DNA of 64,000 nt from Chytriomyces cf. hyalinus JEL632 (Eukaryota; Chytridiomycota; Chytridiomycetes; Chytridiales; Chytriomycetaceae), in the NCBI GenBank assembly GCA_025435555.1, contig JAIWWG010000011.1, positions 531,116 to 595,115 on the forward strand, in the 5' to 3' direction. This document shows positions 23,543-35,358 of the stretch, piece by piece. The notes under the pieces were generated by a model. It saw only the letters and a program-made list of their open reading frames with translations. It was not told where the DNA came from and made no database searches. How positions within the stretch are numbered: position 1 is the stretch's first letter; the number at the start of each line of letters is the position of its first letter. The position numbers and the translations under genes were made by a program.

Positions 23543-24386
23543 TTATTGAGCTTCTGACACATCTACAGCAGGAAACACCATTCGGCTCGGAGTTCTGGCT
23601 GGGGGTAGTTTTGATCCTGAGGATTCTGTGCAATGTTTGATGGCCCAATTTACAAATTCATTGAAGGAGACTTTTCCGTCCTTATTCATGTCGAGTTCTT
23701 GCAGCGTTGCCATCAAAGAAGTCCGTGCCATCTTTTGAGGGTGATATTACGAGTCAGAATGAGGAGTGGGTAGTGATCAATGGGTTTACCTTCTTTTTAA
23801 CGAGGTCCGCGTACAGTCCTTTAAATTCGCGGATGTCCAAGATTCCGCTGCAATCTTTATCGAATCTGATCAAGAAGGAAGTGTTAACAACTCGAGTAGC
23901 ATCGGAGGACAATTTTATACTTTTTAAAATGGTTTAGATATTTGTTGAGCCTTTCGACCTCGGCCTCCGTCAACTGCAGCCTTTTAAACCGATCATCCTG
24001 TTTCCACCATTTGATGACTTTAATAAAAGCGTGCGGAGGCGAGTTTAGAATAATACGCGTTATTACTGTAAACACTTACACTCTGCATAACTCAGCGTCC
24101 CATTCCCATCCACATCCAACAACTTGATGTCCAGCAACAGCTCCTCATCACTCAAGAAATATCCCATATCATAACACAAGCTTCGAAACTCGCTGATACT
24201 AATGGACCCGCTGCCATCGTTATCGTATCGATCAAACAGTTGGCGCGCAGGTGAATACGACATTGCTGCAGATGGGACGCCCGATGCGATAGACATTTGT
24301 CGCCCGTTCAGAGACATGCCGGATTTGATGGTGGTTGTGCCGGGGAGTTGTTTGGCTTGGGATAGCTGCGGAGGTAGTGGTGCCAT
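23543..24386 (-). CDS. Four-EF-hand calcium-binding protein
   Basis: Four small exons from the ATG at 24386 to the stop at 23543. After a Pro/Gln/Thr-rich N-terminus of about 45 residues come four loops: DNDGSGSISISE, DVDGNGTLSYAE, DKDCSGILDIRE and DMNKDGKVSFNE. The first, second and fourth have the usual acidic or Asn/Ser ligands at positions 1, 3, 5 and 12. The third has Cys at position 4 but keeps Asp 1 and 3, Ser 5 and Glu 12. The spacing (two pairs joined by a helix containing VIKWWKQDDRFKRLQ) is like calmodulin/centrin-type sensors. The C-terminus has a short Ser/Pro tail. A regulatory Ca2+ sensor is likely; the target is unknown. It is divergent from the neighbouring RING protein. Confidence 0.88.
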
Positions 24387-24479
24387 TTTTTTTTGAAGGG
24401 AGGCAATTGGGATTTGTTGGAAGATTTATGAAACAATGTTGTATTGTTGCAAGTGTTTTTAAAATAAAATAAAATAGTC
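24387..24479. promoter_or_regulatory. 93-bp bidirectional promoter
   Basis: Only 93 bp separate the start codons of the divergent EF-hand gene (24386, minus) and the cadherin-like/RING gene (24480, plus). The interval is A/T-rich with an A-run and an 'aaaataaaataaaatag' block just before the plus-strand ATG. No clear TATA box is seen. Shared transcriptional control is likely. Confidence 0.6.
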
Positions 24480-27400
24480 ATGGATGATTCTACGCTTAAG
24501 AGTTTACGCGTATGTACCAAGAAGAATGAGGTTCTCCAGCTGGTGCCGGTGTTTAGCAAGAGCGTGAAGGAATACACGCTGTGCGTAGGATCGGACACCG
24601 ATGGCGTCGTTGTCAGCGCGAGTCCGAGTGAAGGAGACGCGTTTGTTCAAGTTCAGAAATCAGCTGCGAACGGAGGTGAGTTATCTGCTGTTGGGGTGCT
24701 TGCTGATGACGAACAGTTGTTGGGATACAGGAGGGCGCCAGCGATATCATCGTCAAATGTGATGCTGCGGATGGTTCTTCGTCGAAAACTGTGATCCATG
24801 TTTTCAGGCCTTCTGCGAATGACGCCACTTTGAAAGCGCTGCAGTTTTCGTGTGGCATGATTGAACCGGACTTTCATCGCCTGGAAACTGCATATGTGCT
24901 TCGCATTGGTAACGTGATAACTTGTCATTGTTCGAACGTGCTGATAACATGTACTTGGGATGTGCAGCACCCACTGATTCTGATGTCACAGTGACTGCAA
25001 CTCCAACAAACGCAACTGCCAAAGTCGTCAGTCATGGTACCGGTCCAAACGGATCCGTCAAAATCACGGCAAATGAGACTGAAGTTTCTTTTGAAGTCAC
25101 GTCGGCGGATGGCACCCTGAAACAGGCGTACTCTCTTCTCCTTCGAAAAGGTAAGAGTGGGGATTTTCTTCATTCAAACTAATTAACGCGTTGTAATGTA
25201 CCAGACAAAGTCGGATCAAGACTAGTGCTGAACAAAGACTGCAAAATCAACGCGTCCCACACATGCTCCATATGCTGCTGTACACTGTATTTACCCCGAT
25301 CGAAACCGGCGACATCCAAATGCACGCATGAATTCTGTTTAACGTGTTTCGAGTTGTTTGGCGCAGCTTTGAAGGATTCAAACAAGTTGGAAATGGATTG
25401 TTTTCTGTGTGTAGATGCGTGTGGGAAAGTGCTGGCGCGGACGGATGCGGAAAAGGATGCAGTGCTTTCGACAATGAAATACGAATGTCCGTTCAGATGT
25501 ACCGTTTCAGCGATTGAAGCGCCGCTTGTTTTGGGGCATGTGATGGAATGTGTTGCTGGAAAGCCTGTGGATGAGTGCGGTGAGTGCTGCGAGATTGGCG
25601 CTGGGATTCATAAAGACGCGTGCGTGTTCCAGTGCGAGTTGTGTGCAAAGAGAGTGCCAGCTTGGACAAAGTCGCTACACGAGTCGTTGACCTGTCTTTC
25701 AAAAAGGAAACCTGTGGATGCTGTGTTGTTGGCTGAGTCTGCTGGATGGCAGCAAGCGTTTGTCGACAAGAAATCGTTGCCAGCCACTGTTGAAGGCTGC
25801 GTTAAAGCTGTGGAGCCGTTGCTGAAGCAGTATTTGACCAGCCTCGCTGCAGCGTGGAAGTCGAGTGAAGATACGTTTGGCGCGAATCCGAGTCCACCGG
25901 ATGTATCTTGTCTTGCGCAGATGGCGAAACTGTATGCAACAGCGATATCCATCAATATAGAGACGAAGAAGGTTAAAGGCGGTGTGTTGGATGAGAGTCT
26001 TCATATTGAATTGGGGCTGGTGATGGAGGAAATGGAGTCGTGTGAAGCCATGTTTCCAGCTGTGGAGACGAGGGCTGTGAAGGTGAAGGCTAACGATAAT
26101 GATGAAGCGAGTGATAGTTTCATGAGCGATGAGGTGGATGGGTTGTTGATGGGGTTGGGGGTCGCCAAGTCTGCCAGCGATGCGAGTAAACTGAAAGCGA
26201 TGGAGGAAGAGTTTCGTCGGTTAACTGCGGCTGGGCTCTCGGACCAAGCAGCTGAAGTGCAAGGATTGCATCAATGGAAAGTCAAGAAAGTGAATGCTGG
26301 ATCAAATGTTACTTCAACCGACAAGAACAACTCTCTTCAACAAGAACAGCGCGGGTCTGGGAGATTGGCGAAAGCGCTTTCAAAGTATGAGGATGTTGTT
26401 TCACTCAATCCCGGAAACAGTGACGCGCAATATAATTCTGGCCGAGTGAACTTGATTTTGGGACATTTCGAAAAAGCGCAATTGTGTTTCGAGCATGCGA
26501 TTGCGGCGAGACCAGGTTTCAAAAACGCAATCTTCTTGTTTGCGGTGGCTGTGCTGTTTCAATCAAAACCTGCGAGCTTTTTGGCTGTGTTCAGTGTCAA
26601 TGTTATTGAGCGTCAGTTGTTGCAGTTCCAAACGAATCTATGGCTCGAAATCAAAGAAACGAAACAAGAGCATGATCTCAAACTCTGCGATACAATCATG
26701 CATCTAGCTTCTCCACTTCTCCGCGCATCCTTCCTCGCCCTGTCACGCGGGTACATGTTTTCCGGAAAAATTTCGAAAGCTTCAAAACCTGTACTCGATT
26801 TGTTGTATATTCTCCCTGCCGCCATGCGCAAACTTTCCAAAAAGTCGCACGCGTGGAGATCCATGGCGGCTACGTTATGTGAAGCTCGGCAGTTCCTGGT
26901 GCAACTGTGGACGCTATGTGCACCTGTAGATCCTATGCTTACACTTCTTGATAAAAGAAACTGTGAGTCACTGCTACGAATGGTTTTGAGTGTAGCTGAA
27001 GGTCAAGGTGGAGGAGAATGGTTTCGTGTTGTTGAGAATGTATGTCGCGTGTTGTTGTACCGTGCACCCGTGGATACGGTTGCATTGACAATGTTGGGTA
27101 AGGCGCAGTTGGATTTAGTGGATAATGATGCGAGGTTTCTTGGGGATGAAAAAAAGTTGCAAGATGCGATAGAGTGTTTTGAGGCGGCGTTGGGGGTGGG
27201 GGAAGGGGTGAAATTGGTTGAGAAGCAGGAGTGGTTTGTGAGGATGAAAGAGGAGGTGGGGTGTTGGGAACTAGCTGCAAAGTCGAAGGATGTCAAGGTA
27301 GCGGCTGGGTTGAAGGCGGGTGCTAAGAAGACTGCGGGGGTGCCTGTTAAAGCCGTGCCAGTCGCGAAGGCAGCGCCACCAGCTAAATCCGTACCACCGC

Positions 27401-28230
27401 CATCGAAACCGGTCCCATCCAAACCTGCACCACCAGTTAAAGCAACCCAAAAAGCTACGGCAGTAGACAAATACGGAACCACCGCAGCACCAAAAACGCA
27501 AGGAACAACAAAACCAACATCCAAAAAGTCTTCAACAGTCACTTCAAAAAACACGACCCCAAAAGCCTCCAACGTATCCCTATCAAAAACCAAATCCCTT
27601 TCCACCACACTCCAAAAAATTACAACGCTGCCAATGTACGAAACAAGTATCGGCCTCGCGCGCGCAATTTCAAGAAAAGTCGGGTTCATTGAAGATCAAT
27701 CCGGTCCAAAAGACGCTCGAATTCCAGCACTCGTTGAATCCATCACAACTCACTATAACCACGCGATTAAAAGTAAACCGGGTGCACATGACGCGTACAT
27801 TGAATTAGGCGCGCTGCTTGAACGTAAAGTATCTATCCGTGCTGCAGCGGATATTTACGCGGCGTTTCCATTTCGTGATTTCAGGAGTGGTGGCGGGACA
27901 GATCCTGGGCAAGATGATTTGTATTTGTACACAGAGTTGGGGAGATGCTTTATGAAGGAAAAGCGGTACAAGGAGGTGTTGTTGGTGGATTGTTTGGTTG
28001 CGGAGGGGAGGGCGATGGGGATGCCGTGTTTGGGGAAGTATGTGGAGGCGTTGGATGTAAGTTCTTGTTTTTTGGTAGTTCGTGCTGACATGATACGAGT
28101 GTTTAACTGTGTTGCATTCCAGGCTGCCGGTGAGTCTAAACTGTTGATGCAAGTGTACGCGGGGGTGAGTAAGAAGCCGGTTGATCATCCGGACTTGCAA
28201 GCGTTCTTCAAGAGCCGGTATTGGATATAG
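24480..28230 (+). CDS. Cadherin-like beta-sandwich / RING-TRAF zinc finger / TPR protein
   Basis: Multi-exon, about 1,150 residues. The N-terminal 230 residues are two to three cadherin-like beta-sandwich repeats (LKSLRVC...YTLCVG; LKALQFS...YVLRI; VTATPTNATAKV...YSLLLRK). A short intron (24675 to about 24717) restores the frame between the first two. Next is a RING-type finger, CSICCCTLYL...CTHEFCLTCFELF...CFLC, followed by TRAF-like Cys/His pairs (YECPFRC, CQFQCELC-type spacing near 25630). A TPR-like region has GRLAKALSKYEDVVSLNPGN and FEKAQLCFEHAIAARPGF. A Pro/Ala/Lys/Thr-rich linker at 27290-27640 precedes a final helical repeat domain, and the last intron is near 28057-28122. The parts suggest an E3-type ubiquitin ligase or scaffold; the combination is unusual. 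Confidence 0.78.
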
Positions 28231-28317
28231 AAAAACGCGCGAATAAAAAGAGTTTTCCCTTTTATTTTGAGTAAGATTGATAAATACCACGCGGCCCCCG
28301 AGTTTCAGCAAAGGAAA

Positions 28318-29606
28318 TCATTTCCCAATGTTGGAGGAATACAGCTTCCAAGTGCCCAAAATCCCAGCAACGAGTGCAGTGACATCTTGAAACTTTTGAA
28401 GCTGAGAACCAGTGACAACTGCACCACGACTGAGGTGAATACCGCCCCTCTTTTCCACCTTTTTAACCACCCCAAACACGTCAAACGAGCAAAAAATGAA
28501 ATCGGCAACCAACTTTGCCAACGTGATTTGAGACAGCCAAATTTCTTGATTCGCTTGCTTGATTTTCATGTTGGCATTGTTGATCAAGACTTGGGCCGTG
28601 TGTGGGGAAGTGTCTGCGGAAATGTGGACACCGTCTTCATCCAAGTATTCGGAGGTTTTGAGGAGTCTGCCGCTGACTGCTGTTGAGGAGTGGTTTGATT
28701 GTAACCCGAGAATTCGTTTCTTTTCCGTCAACAGTGTGATGCTTCGTTTGGCGGTTTTGATTTTTTCACAAGCGTTTAACCAATCGAAACCGATCCCGGC
28801 AAGCCATAACCTATCTGCCCAAGTGATAAAAACGGGTTTGGTTGCGTTATGCCGACTTTTGAGAGCGTAACGCCATCATCTGCGAGTGAGGTGAACAATG
28901 AATTGATGGTATTCAAGAATGTAAACCAATTTGTTGCAGCAGTGCCACCGCGACACAAGGTTTCAATCGGTGACATGGCGTTCCCCGTTCGCACGAGTTT
29001 TCGGAGGATGGATAAATGCGGGATTAATGAGGAAAGAGATTGACGGGTTTGTGTTTCGATGGAGGGGTAGGTTTTGCCGAGTTGGGCCAAGAATTGGGAC
29101 CATAGGAGGATTTTGGACGCGTATTGAATGACTTTGAAGATTTTGTCGCGGCCGTCGCTGAGGAGGAGGAGTTTTCGGAAAATGATGAAGCGGAGAAAGA
29201 GTGGGGAGACTTTCGTGGAGTTGTTGGGTGGGGTTGGTTGGTTTGCGGTTGCGTTTTCGAGGAGGTGTTTGAAATTTGGGGTTGGGGTGGGTTCTGTTGG
29301 GACTGTGGTGGGAGAAAGTGTCTTTGCTGATGATGGGTCCAGTTTTTCGAGTCTGGTTGGACGGTCAGTGACGCCGGCTGCATGATTCGATGAGTTTGAT
29401 TTCATTGGCCATTCGCCAGTCAAGGATGGTTCCTGCGCATTCAGTTCATTGACTTTGAGCAGGATCTCCTCCGTGATGGACATTTCCTTCTTTAGGGTTG
29501 TTGACGGCATCCGATCCCGGAACGGTCTTGACTGAAGAGCCGGTTTGAGGTCGGGTGTTGATAGTTTCAGTTGCGCTGCAGTGAGGGAGTGCGTGTAAAG
29601 GCCCAT
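28318..29606 (-). CDS. PEX11-like peroxisomal membrane protein
   Basis: The C-terminal 250 residues match the PEX11 family: SDGRDKIFKVIQYASKILLW, LRKLVRTGNAMSPI, LADDGVTLSKVGI, TWADRLWLAGIGFDWL, then a variable loop and a last hydrophobic segment near VTALVAGILGTWKLY. PEX11 proteins remodel and elongate peroxisome membranes. Between LSKVGI and TWADRLW the frame changes by one base without splice sites (about 28860-28820), so there is an indel, real or artefactual. The start is uncertain: I used the ATG at 29606 (MGLYTHSLTAAQLK), but an upstream exon from an ATG at 29893 is possible. The N-terminal 150 residues are low-complexity and unlike the family. Confidence 0.72.
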
Positions 29607-30006
29607 GTGTGTTTCGTGTGAGTGTATGGTTAGTTTTTTGGTGGGAAGTTCTGGAAGGTTTGGGAAGGTGATGTTTTTTACGTGAGTGAGCAGGGGTGGT
29701 ATCTGTGCGATCGCCAATCGTGCAGCTGCTGTTTTGGTAGTTGAGACTGGGTTTGTTGCAGCAAGTGTGTGTTGGCTGTGTGTTGGTGGGAGATGGTTTT
29801 TAATTGATCGAACGTCAGACCCAAATCTCCATCTAGTTTGCTTGATCGGGTTGAATGAATAGCAAAAGGAGGTTGTCGACCATGTGTATGCATTTGTGTA
29901 TGTATGTGCTTCCTGTTCTCGCTTGTTGCTCAGTGTTCCGACAAGGGTGCAATCAGCGTTTTCAAGCCAGGGGTCAACAAGCACTTGCACAACTCTCTCT
30001 CTCAAA

Positions 30007-30766
30007 ATGGACGCCATCCATACCAACGCGCTCTTGTCATCGACAGCCATCCACAGCAGAGACAGTGTACTTGCCAGCAGTCCCAGTAGCTTCACTGTGA
30101 CTCCAGCAAGTAGTTCACCAACAACAAGTCATCCGCAAGTGCGAATAAAAAAGCGCAGCCAAGTCAAGAATGCATGCAGTTGAGTCTTCTGTGTTTTTGA
30201 TAGTAGTTGTCGCTTTTGTGTATTGATTGCAACGCAGGCACGTGTAAAAAGGCGTGCAAGAAATGTGACGCTCAGCGACCGTGTCCGAGATGGTAACTCT
30301 TTTACTTTTTTGTGATGTCTATTTGATCGATTGACCGTCAATCTTTACCAGCGTACGCTTAGGCGTTGATGCCTCCTGTGTGGACTCTGTGCGTACTCCT
30401 CGGAGTGCAAGTTTGCGAGGGCCCTACAGGACAAAAAACATGGAGCGGAGTTTCCTTGGATCAAGGTCACCCGCTGCGCATCCCTACTTACCCAGTAGCA
30501 CCAGTTTCGTTCGTACGCATTCGGTTCTTGGACCGTCGATAGAATCTATTATTCCATCCACGGATTCTATTTTACAAAATCGCGTTTCTGGTGTTGGAAC
30601 AAAGACGGCAGAGGGATTACAGATTTTGTCTGAGCTGGCGCTTTGTCATATACAGGACACGCATCGTGTACTGATGGTGAAGGATATTGTTCAAGCTGGA
30701 CATGAAGAGAGTCGGTCGAGCCAGGAAGCGACGCCGAGACAGAGTCCCGATCGCGCAGCTGGTTAA
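30007..30766 (+). CDS. Zn2Cys6 fungal transcription factor
   Basis: Three exons (30007-30178, 30238-30292, 30352-30766) join in frame to 213 residues. The zinc cluster spans all three exons: NACSTCKKACKKCDAQRPC, then PRC, then VRLGVDASC. The spacing is C-x2-C-x6-C-x5-C-x2-C-x8-C, a Zn(II)2Cys6 binuclear cluster, followed by a basic SVRTPRSASLRGPYRTK linker. The N-terminal 50 residues are Ser/Thr-rich, and the rest is short with no visible fungal-specific TF domain, so the protein is small for the class. It probably binds CGG-type half sites (family knowledge). It is divergent from the PEX11-like gene, and overlaps that gene's longest possible 5' extension. Confidence 0.88.
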
Positions 30767-30956
30767 ACAGCATTGTGTATACATGCTGTAGTGTCTTCCC
30801 TTTCATTCATTCATTCAGTGGTTGGTAGTCGCAGTAGTTTGTATGTGTCGCGTTGGATGTAAATAAATAAAATCGTGTTCTTTATTTGGAAATGGGTCTG
30901 CCCTCTCAATCTCCAAACTATTTTCGAAACCCACTCACAGAAAACAGACCAGAAAC

Positions 30957-32292
30957 ATGAAGTTTGCAATCCTCCTTACCGCCGCAGCCGCAGCCGTGTC
31001 TGCACAGCTTGTCGTGGACTCTACGTGCGAGAAGCTCGTGGACAACATGGCGCTTCCAAGGTGAGAAGTCAGTCTTTGAATGAAGGGAGACTGCGAGATG
31101 GGTGGAGGTGGGTTGAAGGGAGAGAGAGGGAATGGGTTCCCTTGTCGAGGGTACTAAATGAGCAAGGGATGGGGCGATGGGGTCTTGGCGGACTTTACTG
31201 ATTCGGGTTCAACTGTCACTCACTCTTTGCATTTCAACGTACAACAGACCCAGCCCAGCAACCAGAGATGTAAGTCCATCTCACATTGATTGCGTATGTA
31301 CAAAAGATCTGATCGGTGCTCGTTGTTCCAGGACTCTTTCAAAAACCCAAAGGTGACTGACTGACTGCTGTTCTAGAATTTGATGTATTATCAAATGTCG
31401 TGTCTGACACACGCAATGGACACAGACCCTCAACCTCCTTGGTGGAGACTACGGCGTCGACGGAAACTCATCCGTTGCCTTCAACTTTGCCGCTACAGAC
31501 GGCCACGTCGACGTCACCCCTGGCTTCACCCCTGGAGACCCGCTCGGCGATGCAGACTTGCACCCAGCCAACATCCTAGCCAACAACTACTTTTACTTTA
31601 AATTCGTGTGGGACGGTCAAGTCAATTCAAACAAGTTTGATGTGAACGTGTGTCAGGATTTGACACCGTACCAAGGCCTTTATTTGAATGTTTCGATGCC
31701 GGCGGGGAGTGATGTATATTTGACGTTGACGCAAAAGAATGCGGCTTGTTCGGCGCGTACGCGGGGTAAGCGTTGATTGCGATGGTTTTACGTACGTTTA
31801 ACTGGCGTGATCAAACAGACTCGACATATGTCAAGTTGTCTGACTTTCACACTCCAAATGGAAAGCCGCAGGCATTCTTTGTTCCATTCTCGTTGATGAA
31901 GTTTGAGTTTGACGGCGTCACTCTGTACGACATGGCACATGCAAAGGTGAGGAGTGATCACATATACTTTCCATTCTGGCGCGGAAAAGACTGACTAAGT
32001 TTTTCATCAGGACGCCACGTTTGTCAACTTTAACCCACCCAACGTTGTTTACTCCTTCTACCACGTTGGTCTTGTCAACACGGGTGATGCATGCACTCCC
32101 AAGGCAGCGGGTAGCTCTACTGGTGGATCTGTGTCTGCTTCGGTTTCTGCGCCTGCCAAGACTGGTGGTGCTACCACTGCTTCTGCTGCTGCCAGTGGAG
32201 TTGCTACTACATCAAAGAGTGGTGCGGCTGCTTCTGCGGGTGTTGTTGGGTCTGCTGTTGTTGCTTTTGTTGCTGGGTTCTTGATGATGTGA
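30957..32292 (+). CDS. Secreted, probably GPI-anchored surface protein
   Basis: Multi-exon gene from the ATG at 30957 to the TGA at 32290. The N-terminus is a classical signal peptide (MKFAILLTAAAAAVSA, then QLVVDSTCEKLV). After one or two very small exons around 31250-31290 that I cannot place exactly, the main body (31422-31770, 31818-31948, 32011-32292) has beta-rich sequence with DYGVDGNSSVAFNFAATDGH and YYHV-type strands and four Cys. The C-terminus is a Ser/Thr/Ala/Gly-rich stalk ending in a hydrophobic tail (VVGSAVVAFVAGFLMM), typical of GPI anchoring. The fold may be a carbohydrate-binding beta-sandwich (inference). It likely sits on the cell surface. Confidence 0.75.
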
Positions 32293-32701
32293 ACACTTTG
32301 ACACTTCGTTTCTCATTTTCCTCTTCATTCTTTTCACTTTTTCTGTTTCCCTAGCTGGTTTGTTGGGGTTCCTGTGGTTAGAGTTGTCTCATAAAAAAAC
32401 TGGCAAATTGTTTTGATTTTTAAAGGTGCGGACTTGGCATGCACTTGCGCGTAACTGACATGTCCGATAATTAGGGTCCATATATCCGGACAGACTCTGG
32501 GTGTTCATGCCAGTGGATATATTCAGGCTAAACAAGGACGCTTAATTCAGGCTGTTTCTGTTTGGATAAATCCGCTTCCCCATGTGATGCCACAACTCAT
32601 TTCTGAATTTATTTTCTTCCGCCCAAGCTTTCTTTCCGGGCCCATCCTCCTCCTCCTTCCTTCACAGCCACAGCCACACCACAGCAACCCACACACGCAC
32701 A
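32293..32701. other. Intergenic; 3' UTR and ELO promoter
   Basis: No coding sequence is seen. It holds the T-rich 3' region of the secreted-protein gene and a C/T-rich stretch (32620-32700) directly before the ELO start codon, a common fungal promoter feature. Confidence 0.5.
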
Positions 32702-33786
32702 ATGAACTTGACTTCCCTCGCAGCAAAGATTGCAACCACAGAGCCCGTCGACCTCTTTATCGATGCCTTTGTATCCTTGGACACGCTCCTCAACACTTAT
32801 GTACCCGTCCCAACTGCCCTCGCTCCATTCCTCGAATCCCTGAATGCGTACAAAGCACCGCATGCAAAGTCACTGCCGCTCATGAACCCGTTCTACGCAG
32901 TCCTATTGATTGTTACGTATCTGGTCGTGATCCATAGTGGCGTGGTGGTGATGAAGTCGTTTCAGAGGGTGAATGTTTCGACATTGGCGTTCTGGCATAA
33001 CATCTTTTTGACGTGGTTGTCGGCGTATATGGGGTTTGGGATTTTATCTGAGGCTGTGCGGAACAGGTATTCCGTGTTTAGGACGCCTGTTGACAATTCG
33101 CCGAATGGATGGCCTGTGAGTTTGTGTGTATTTTGTTTTTGGTCATTGGGTTGGAAGACTGACTGAATTGTGTGAAACAGATGGCAAAGATGTTGTGGCT
33201 GTTTTACGTGTCAAAGACCTTTGAGTTTGTGGACACGGTGAGTTTCTTGTTTAGTTCGATCAGCAATCGCGCGCGCCACTCACACCTGTTTTTGACACAA
33301 CAGCTGATTATGGTGCTCAAGAAAAACAACCATCAAATCTCGTTCCTGCATCTGTACCACCACAGCTCCGTCCTCCTCGTAACAGGCGTCTCCGTATTCT
33401 ATTCCCCCGGCGGCGAAGTCTACCTCTCATCCATGCTCAACTGTTTTGTCCATGTCATCATGTACGGCTACTACTTTCTCAGCAGCATGAACGTGAAACA
33501 AGTCGTGTTCATCAAAAAGTACATTACCATGATCCAATTGACGCAATTTTGTATCAATTTGGTGCAAGCTACGTTTATTGCGTTTGTGTTTCCTGTGTAT
33601 GCGGGTGTGAAGGGGGTGGATTTGGGGGAGGTGAGTGGGTTTCCGGCGGTGATTGGGCAGATGAATTTTTGGTACATGATTACAATGTTGGTGTTGTTTA
33701 GTCACTTTTATCGGATGGATCGGAAGAAGGATCAGACGCGGTTGGATGCGTTGAAGAAGGAGCAGAGTAAGAGTAAGGCGGAGTGA
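32702..33786 (+). CDS. ELO-family very-long-chain/PUFA fatty acid elongase
   Basis: Three exons (32702-33115, 33181-33237, 33304-33786) give 317 residues. Family motifs in order are KTFEFVDT (its last codon ends exon 2), LKKNNHQISFLHLYHHSSV with the catalytic HxxHH box, NCFVHVIMYGYYFLSS and KKYITMIQLTQFCINLVQ. About seven hydrophobic segments are visible, and the C-terminus is Lys-rich (KKEQSKSKAE), consistent with ER retrieval. The enzyme is the condensing (3-ketoacyl-CoA synthase) subunit of microsomal elongation. The QxxLxxLHxYHH-like context resembles animal-type or PUFA elongases more than yeast Elo2/3, but the substrate cannot be fixed by eye. Confidence 0.95.
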
Positions 33787-33892
33787 TGTTTTTGTGTTTT
33801 TTTGAGGTGGTGGTAGATTTGTGGATCGTTTCGATGAAACGTCATTTCTGTTTTTACGTAAATACTTTGGCGGTGTCAAAACAAACGAAAAT

Positions 33893-35338
33893 ATGGTGTC
33901 CATCAAACGAACGACACAACCAGTATCGCTGCTCAGACAGTTGGCCATCCTCACGACTCTCTGCATTCTCGTTCTCGGCGTAATGTTCCTGCGCAGCAGC
34001 GATACCCACACATTCCACACTCATCGACCCATCAACAACACATCTTATTACGACACATTCAAACGCCATCCGCCACCCAATTTCGAACAATGGATCCACT
34101 TTGCAAACCAGCGAAACTGTTCAACGCGTCTGAAAGATTACGCTGTGATTTACGAGAAACTTGATACCTGGATGCAACGTGGCGGGATCCCTTCTGAAAA
34201 ATTGAACGCGTTTGAAGAGCATTGGGATTTTAAAGTGTTGCAGTTTGTGGATGGGCGGTTTACCGGGGATGAGAGGTTTTTGGAAGGGAGGAGGGGATTG
34301 TTTGATGCTGTTGAGCCGTTGTTAAAAGGGAAGGATTTTCGGTTTGTGTTGAATCAATTGGATGAGCCTGTTGCAGTTCCTGCGGATGGTGATGGGGTTG
34401 CGTATAGTCGGCGGAATTTGAGTGAAGAGAGTGTCATGAGGTATTTATTTAGGAATAGTAAGTGTTTTCGGGAGAGGTTTGGTGCGTATTCTGTTGCAGA
34501 GTCGCCGAAATGGGTGCATCTTGATTCTGGGGGAGTCGAGTATGTGCATAGTTTCATGCAACAGCCGGCGTTTTATGATACGAAAGTTCGAAACATGGAT
34601 ATACCCGTGTTTTCTCAGTGTACGACTGCGTGTCATTCGGATGTTCCAATTCCGCTGAGATATCATGTTGAGACTGCCAGGAATCCACCGAAAGATGTGG
34701 TTTTGTGGGAGGATAAGAAGCGGGTTGTTTTTTGGAGGGGGTCCACGACGGGGGGCAGGTATATCGTGGGTGCGCCGTGGCGTATGTATCATAGAACGCG
34801 GCTTTTGCAGTGGGGAATTGAGTATGGGGAGAAGCATGTGAACTCGACGTTTGATGCTTCGGTTTCGGATGCGCCGAATTCTGAGAAGCTTGCTGTTGAT
34901 GTTGGGTTCCACGCGTTTACGCAACAAGATGCGGCTACCGAGGTGCAACTGTTGAAAGAGTATGGATTGAAAGGTTTGGTGTCGCTGGAAGCCTCGCTGC
35001 AGTTCAAGTACCTTATCGTCGTGGATGGATACGCGTGGCCGTCTCGATTGCAGCAGTATCTTGCCTCCAATTCGGTGGTTCTTTATAATGGCATTTTCTT
35101 GGACTTTTTCAATGCGCGGTTGAAGCCGTGGGTGCATTATGTACCGTTTCGACTGGATTATTCGGATTTGGAGGAGCGGTTGGTGTGGTTGATGGAGAAT
35201 GATGGCGCTGCGAGGAGGATTAGTGAGAATGCGCGGAAGTTGATGGAGGGAGTGAATCGGATGGAGTTTTTGGAGTGTTATACTGGGCTTTTGTTTTTGG
35301 AGTATAGTCACTTGTATGATAAAGCTGTTGTGAGTTAG
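33893..35338 (+). CDS. GT90 (CAP10-like) glycosyltransferase, copy 1
   Basis: Intronless, 481 residues from the ATG at 33893; the frame is open further upstream, but only from a GTG. It has a short cytosolic N-terminus and a single signal-anchor helix at about residues 12-34 (LAILTTLCILVLGVMFL), so it is a type II Golgi protein. The CAP10 domain shows WEDKKRVVFWRGSTTGG, a conserved HRTRLLQW block, FKYLIVVDGYAWPSRLQ, SVVLYNGIFLDFFNARLKPW and HYVPFRLDYSDLEERL. GT90 enzymes include fungal capsule and O-glycan xylosyltransferases and animal POGLUT. It is a paralogue of the gene at 43754-45214, with similar length and no introns in either. It starts 107 bp after the ELO stop. Confidence 0.93.
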   Translation: MVSIKRTTQPVSLLRQLAILTTLCILVLGVMFLRSSDTHTFHTHRPINNTSYYDTFKRHPPPNFEQWIHFANQRNCSTRLKDYAVIYEKLDTWMQRGGIPSEKLNAFEEHWDFKVLQFVDGRFTGDERFLEGRRGLFDAVEPLLKGKDFRFVLNQLDEPVAVPADGDGVAYSRRNLSEESVMRYLFRNSKCFRERFGAYSVAESPKWVHLDSGGVEYVHSFMQQPAFYDTKVRNMDIPVFSQCTTACHSDVPIPLRYHVETARNPPKDVVLWEDKKRVVFWRGSTTGGRYIVGAPWRMYHRTRLLQWGIEYGEKHVNSTFDASVSDAPNSEKLAVDVGFHAFTQQDAATEVQLLKEYGLKGLVSLEASLQFKYLIVVDGYAWPSRLQQYLASNSVVLYNGIFLDFFNARLKPWVHYVPFRLDYSDLEERLVWLMENDGAARRISENARKLMEGVNRMEFLECYTGLLFLEYSHLYDKAVVS

Positions 35339-35358
35339 TGCAAGAATAGTGGTGATAT

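Noticed and set aside
27003-27689. Minus-strand ORF of 228 codons
   Set aside because: It is antisense to the Pro/Ala/Lys-rich linker of the cadherin-like/RING protein, without any motif.
34445-35311. Minus-strand ORF of 288 codons
   Set aside because: It is a shadow of the GT90 copy 1 coding strand and is rich in Arg/Ile/Pro, as expected for an antisense reading.
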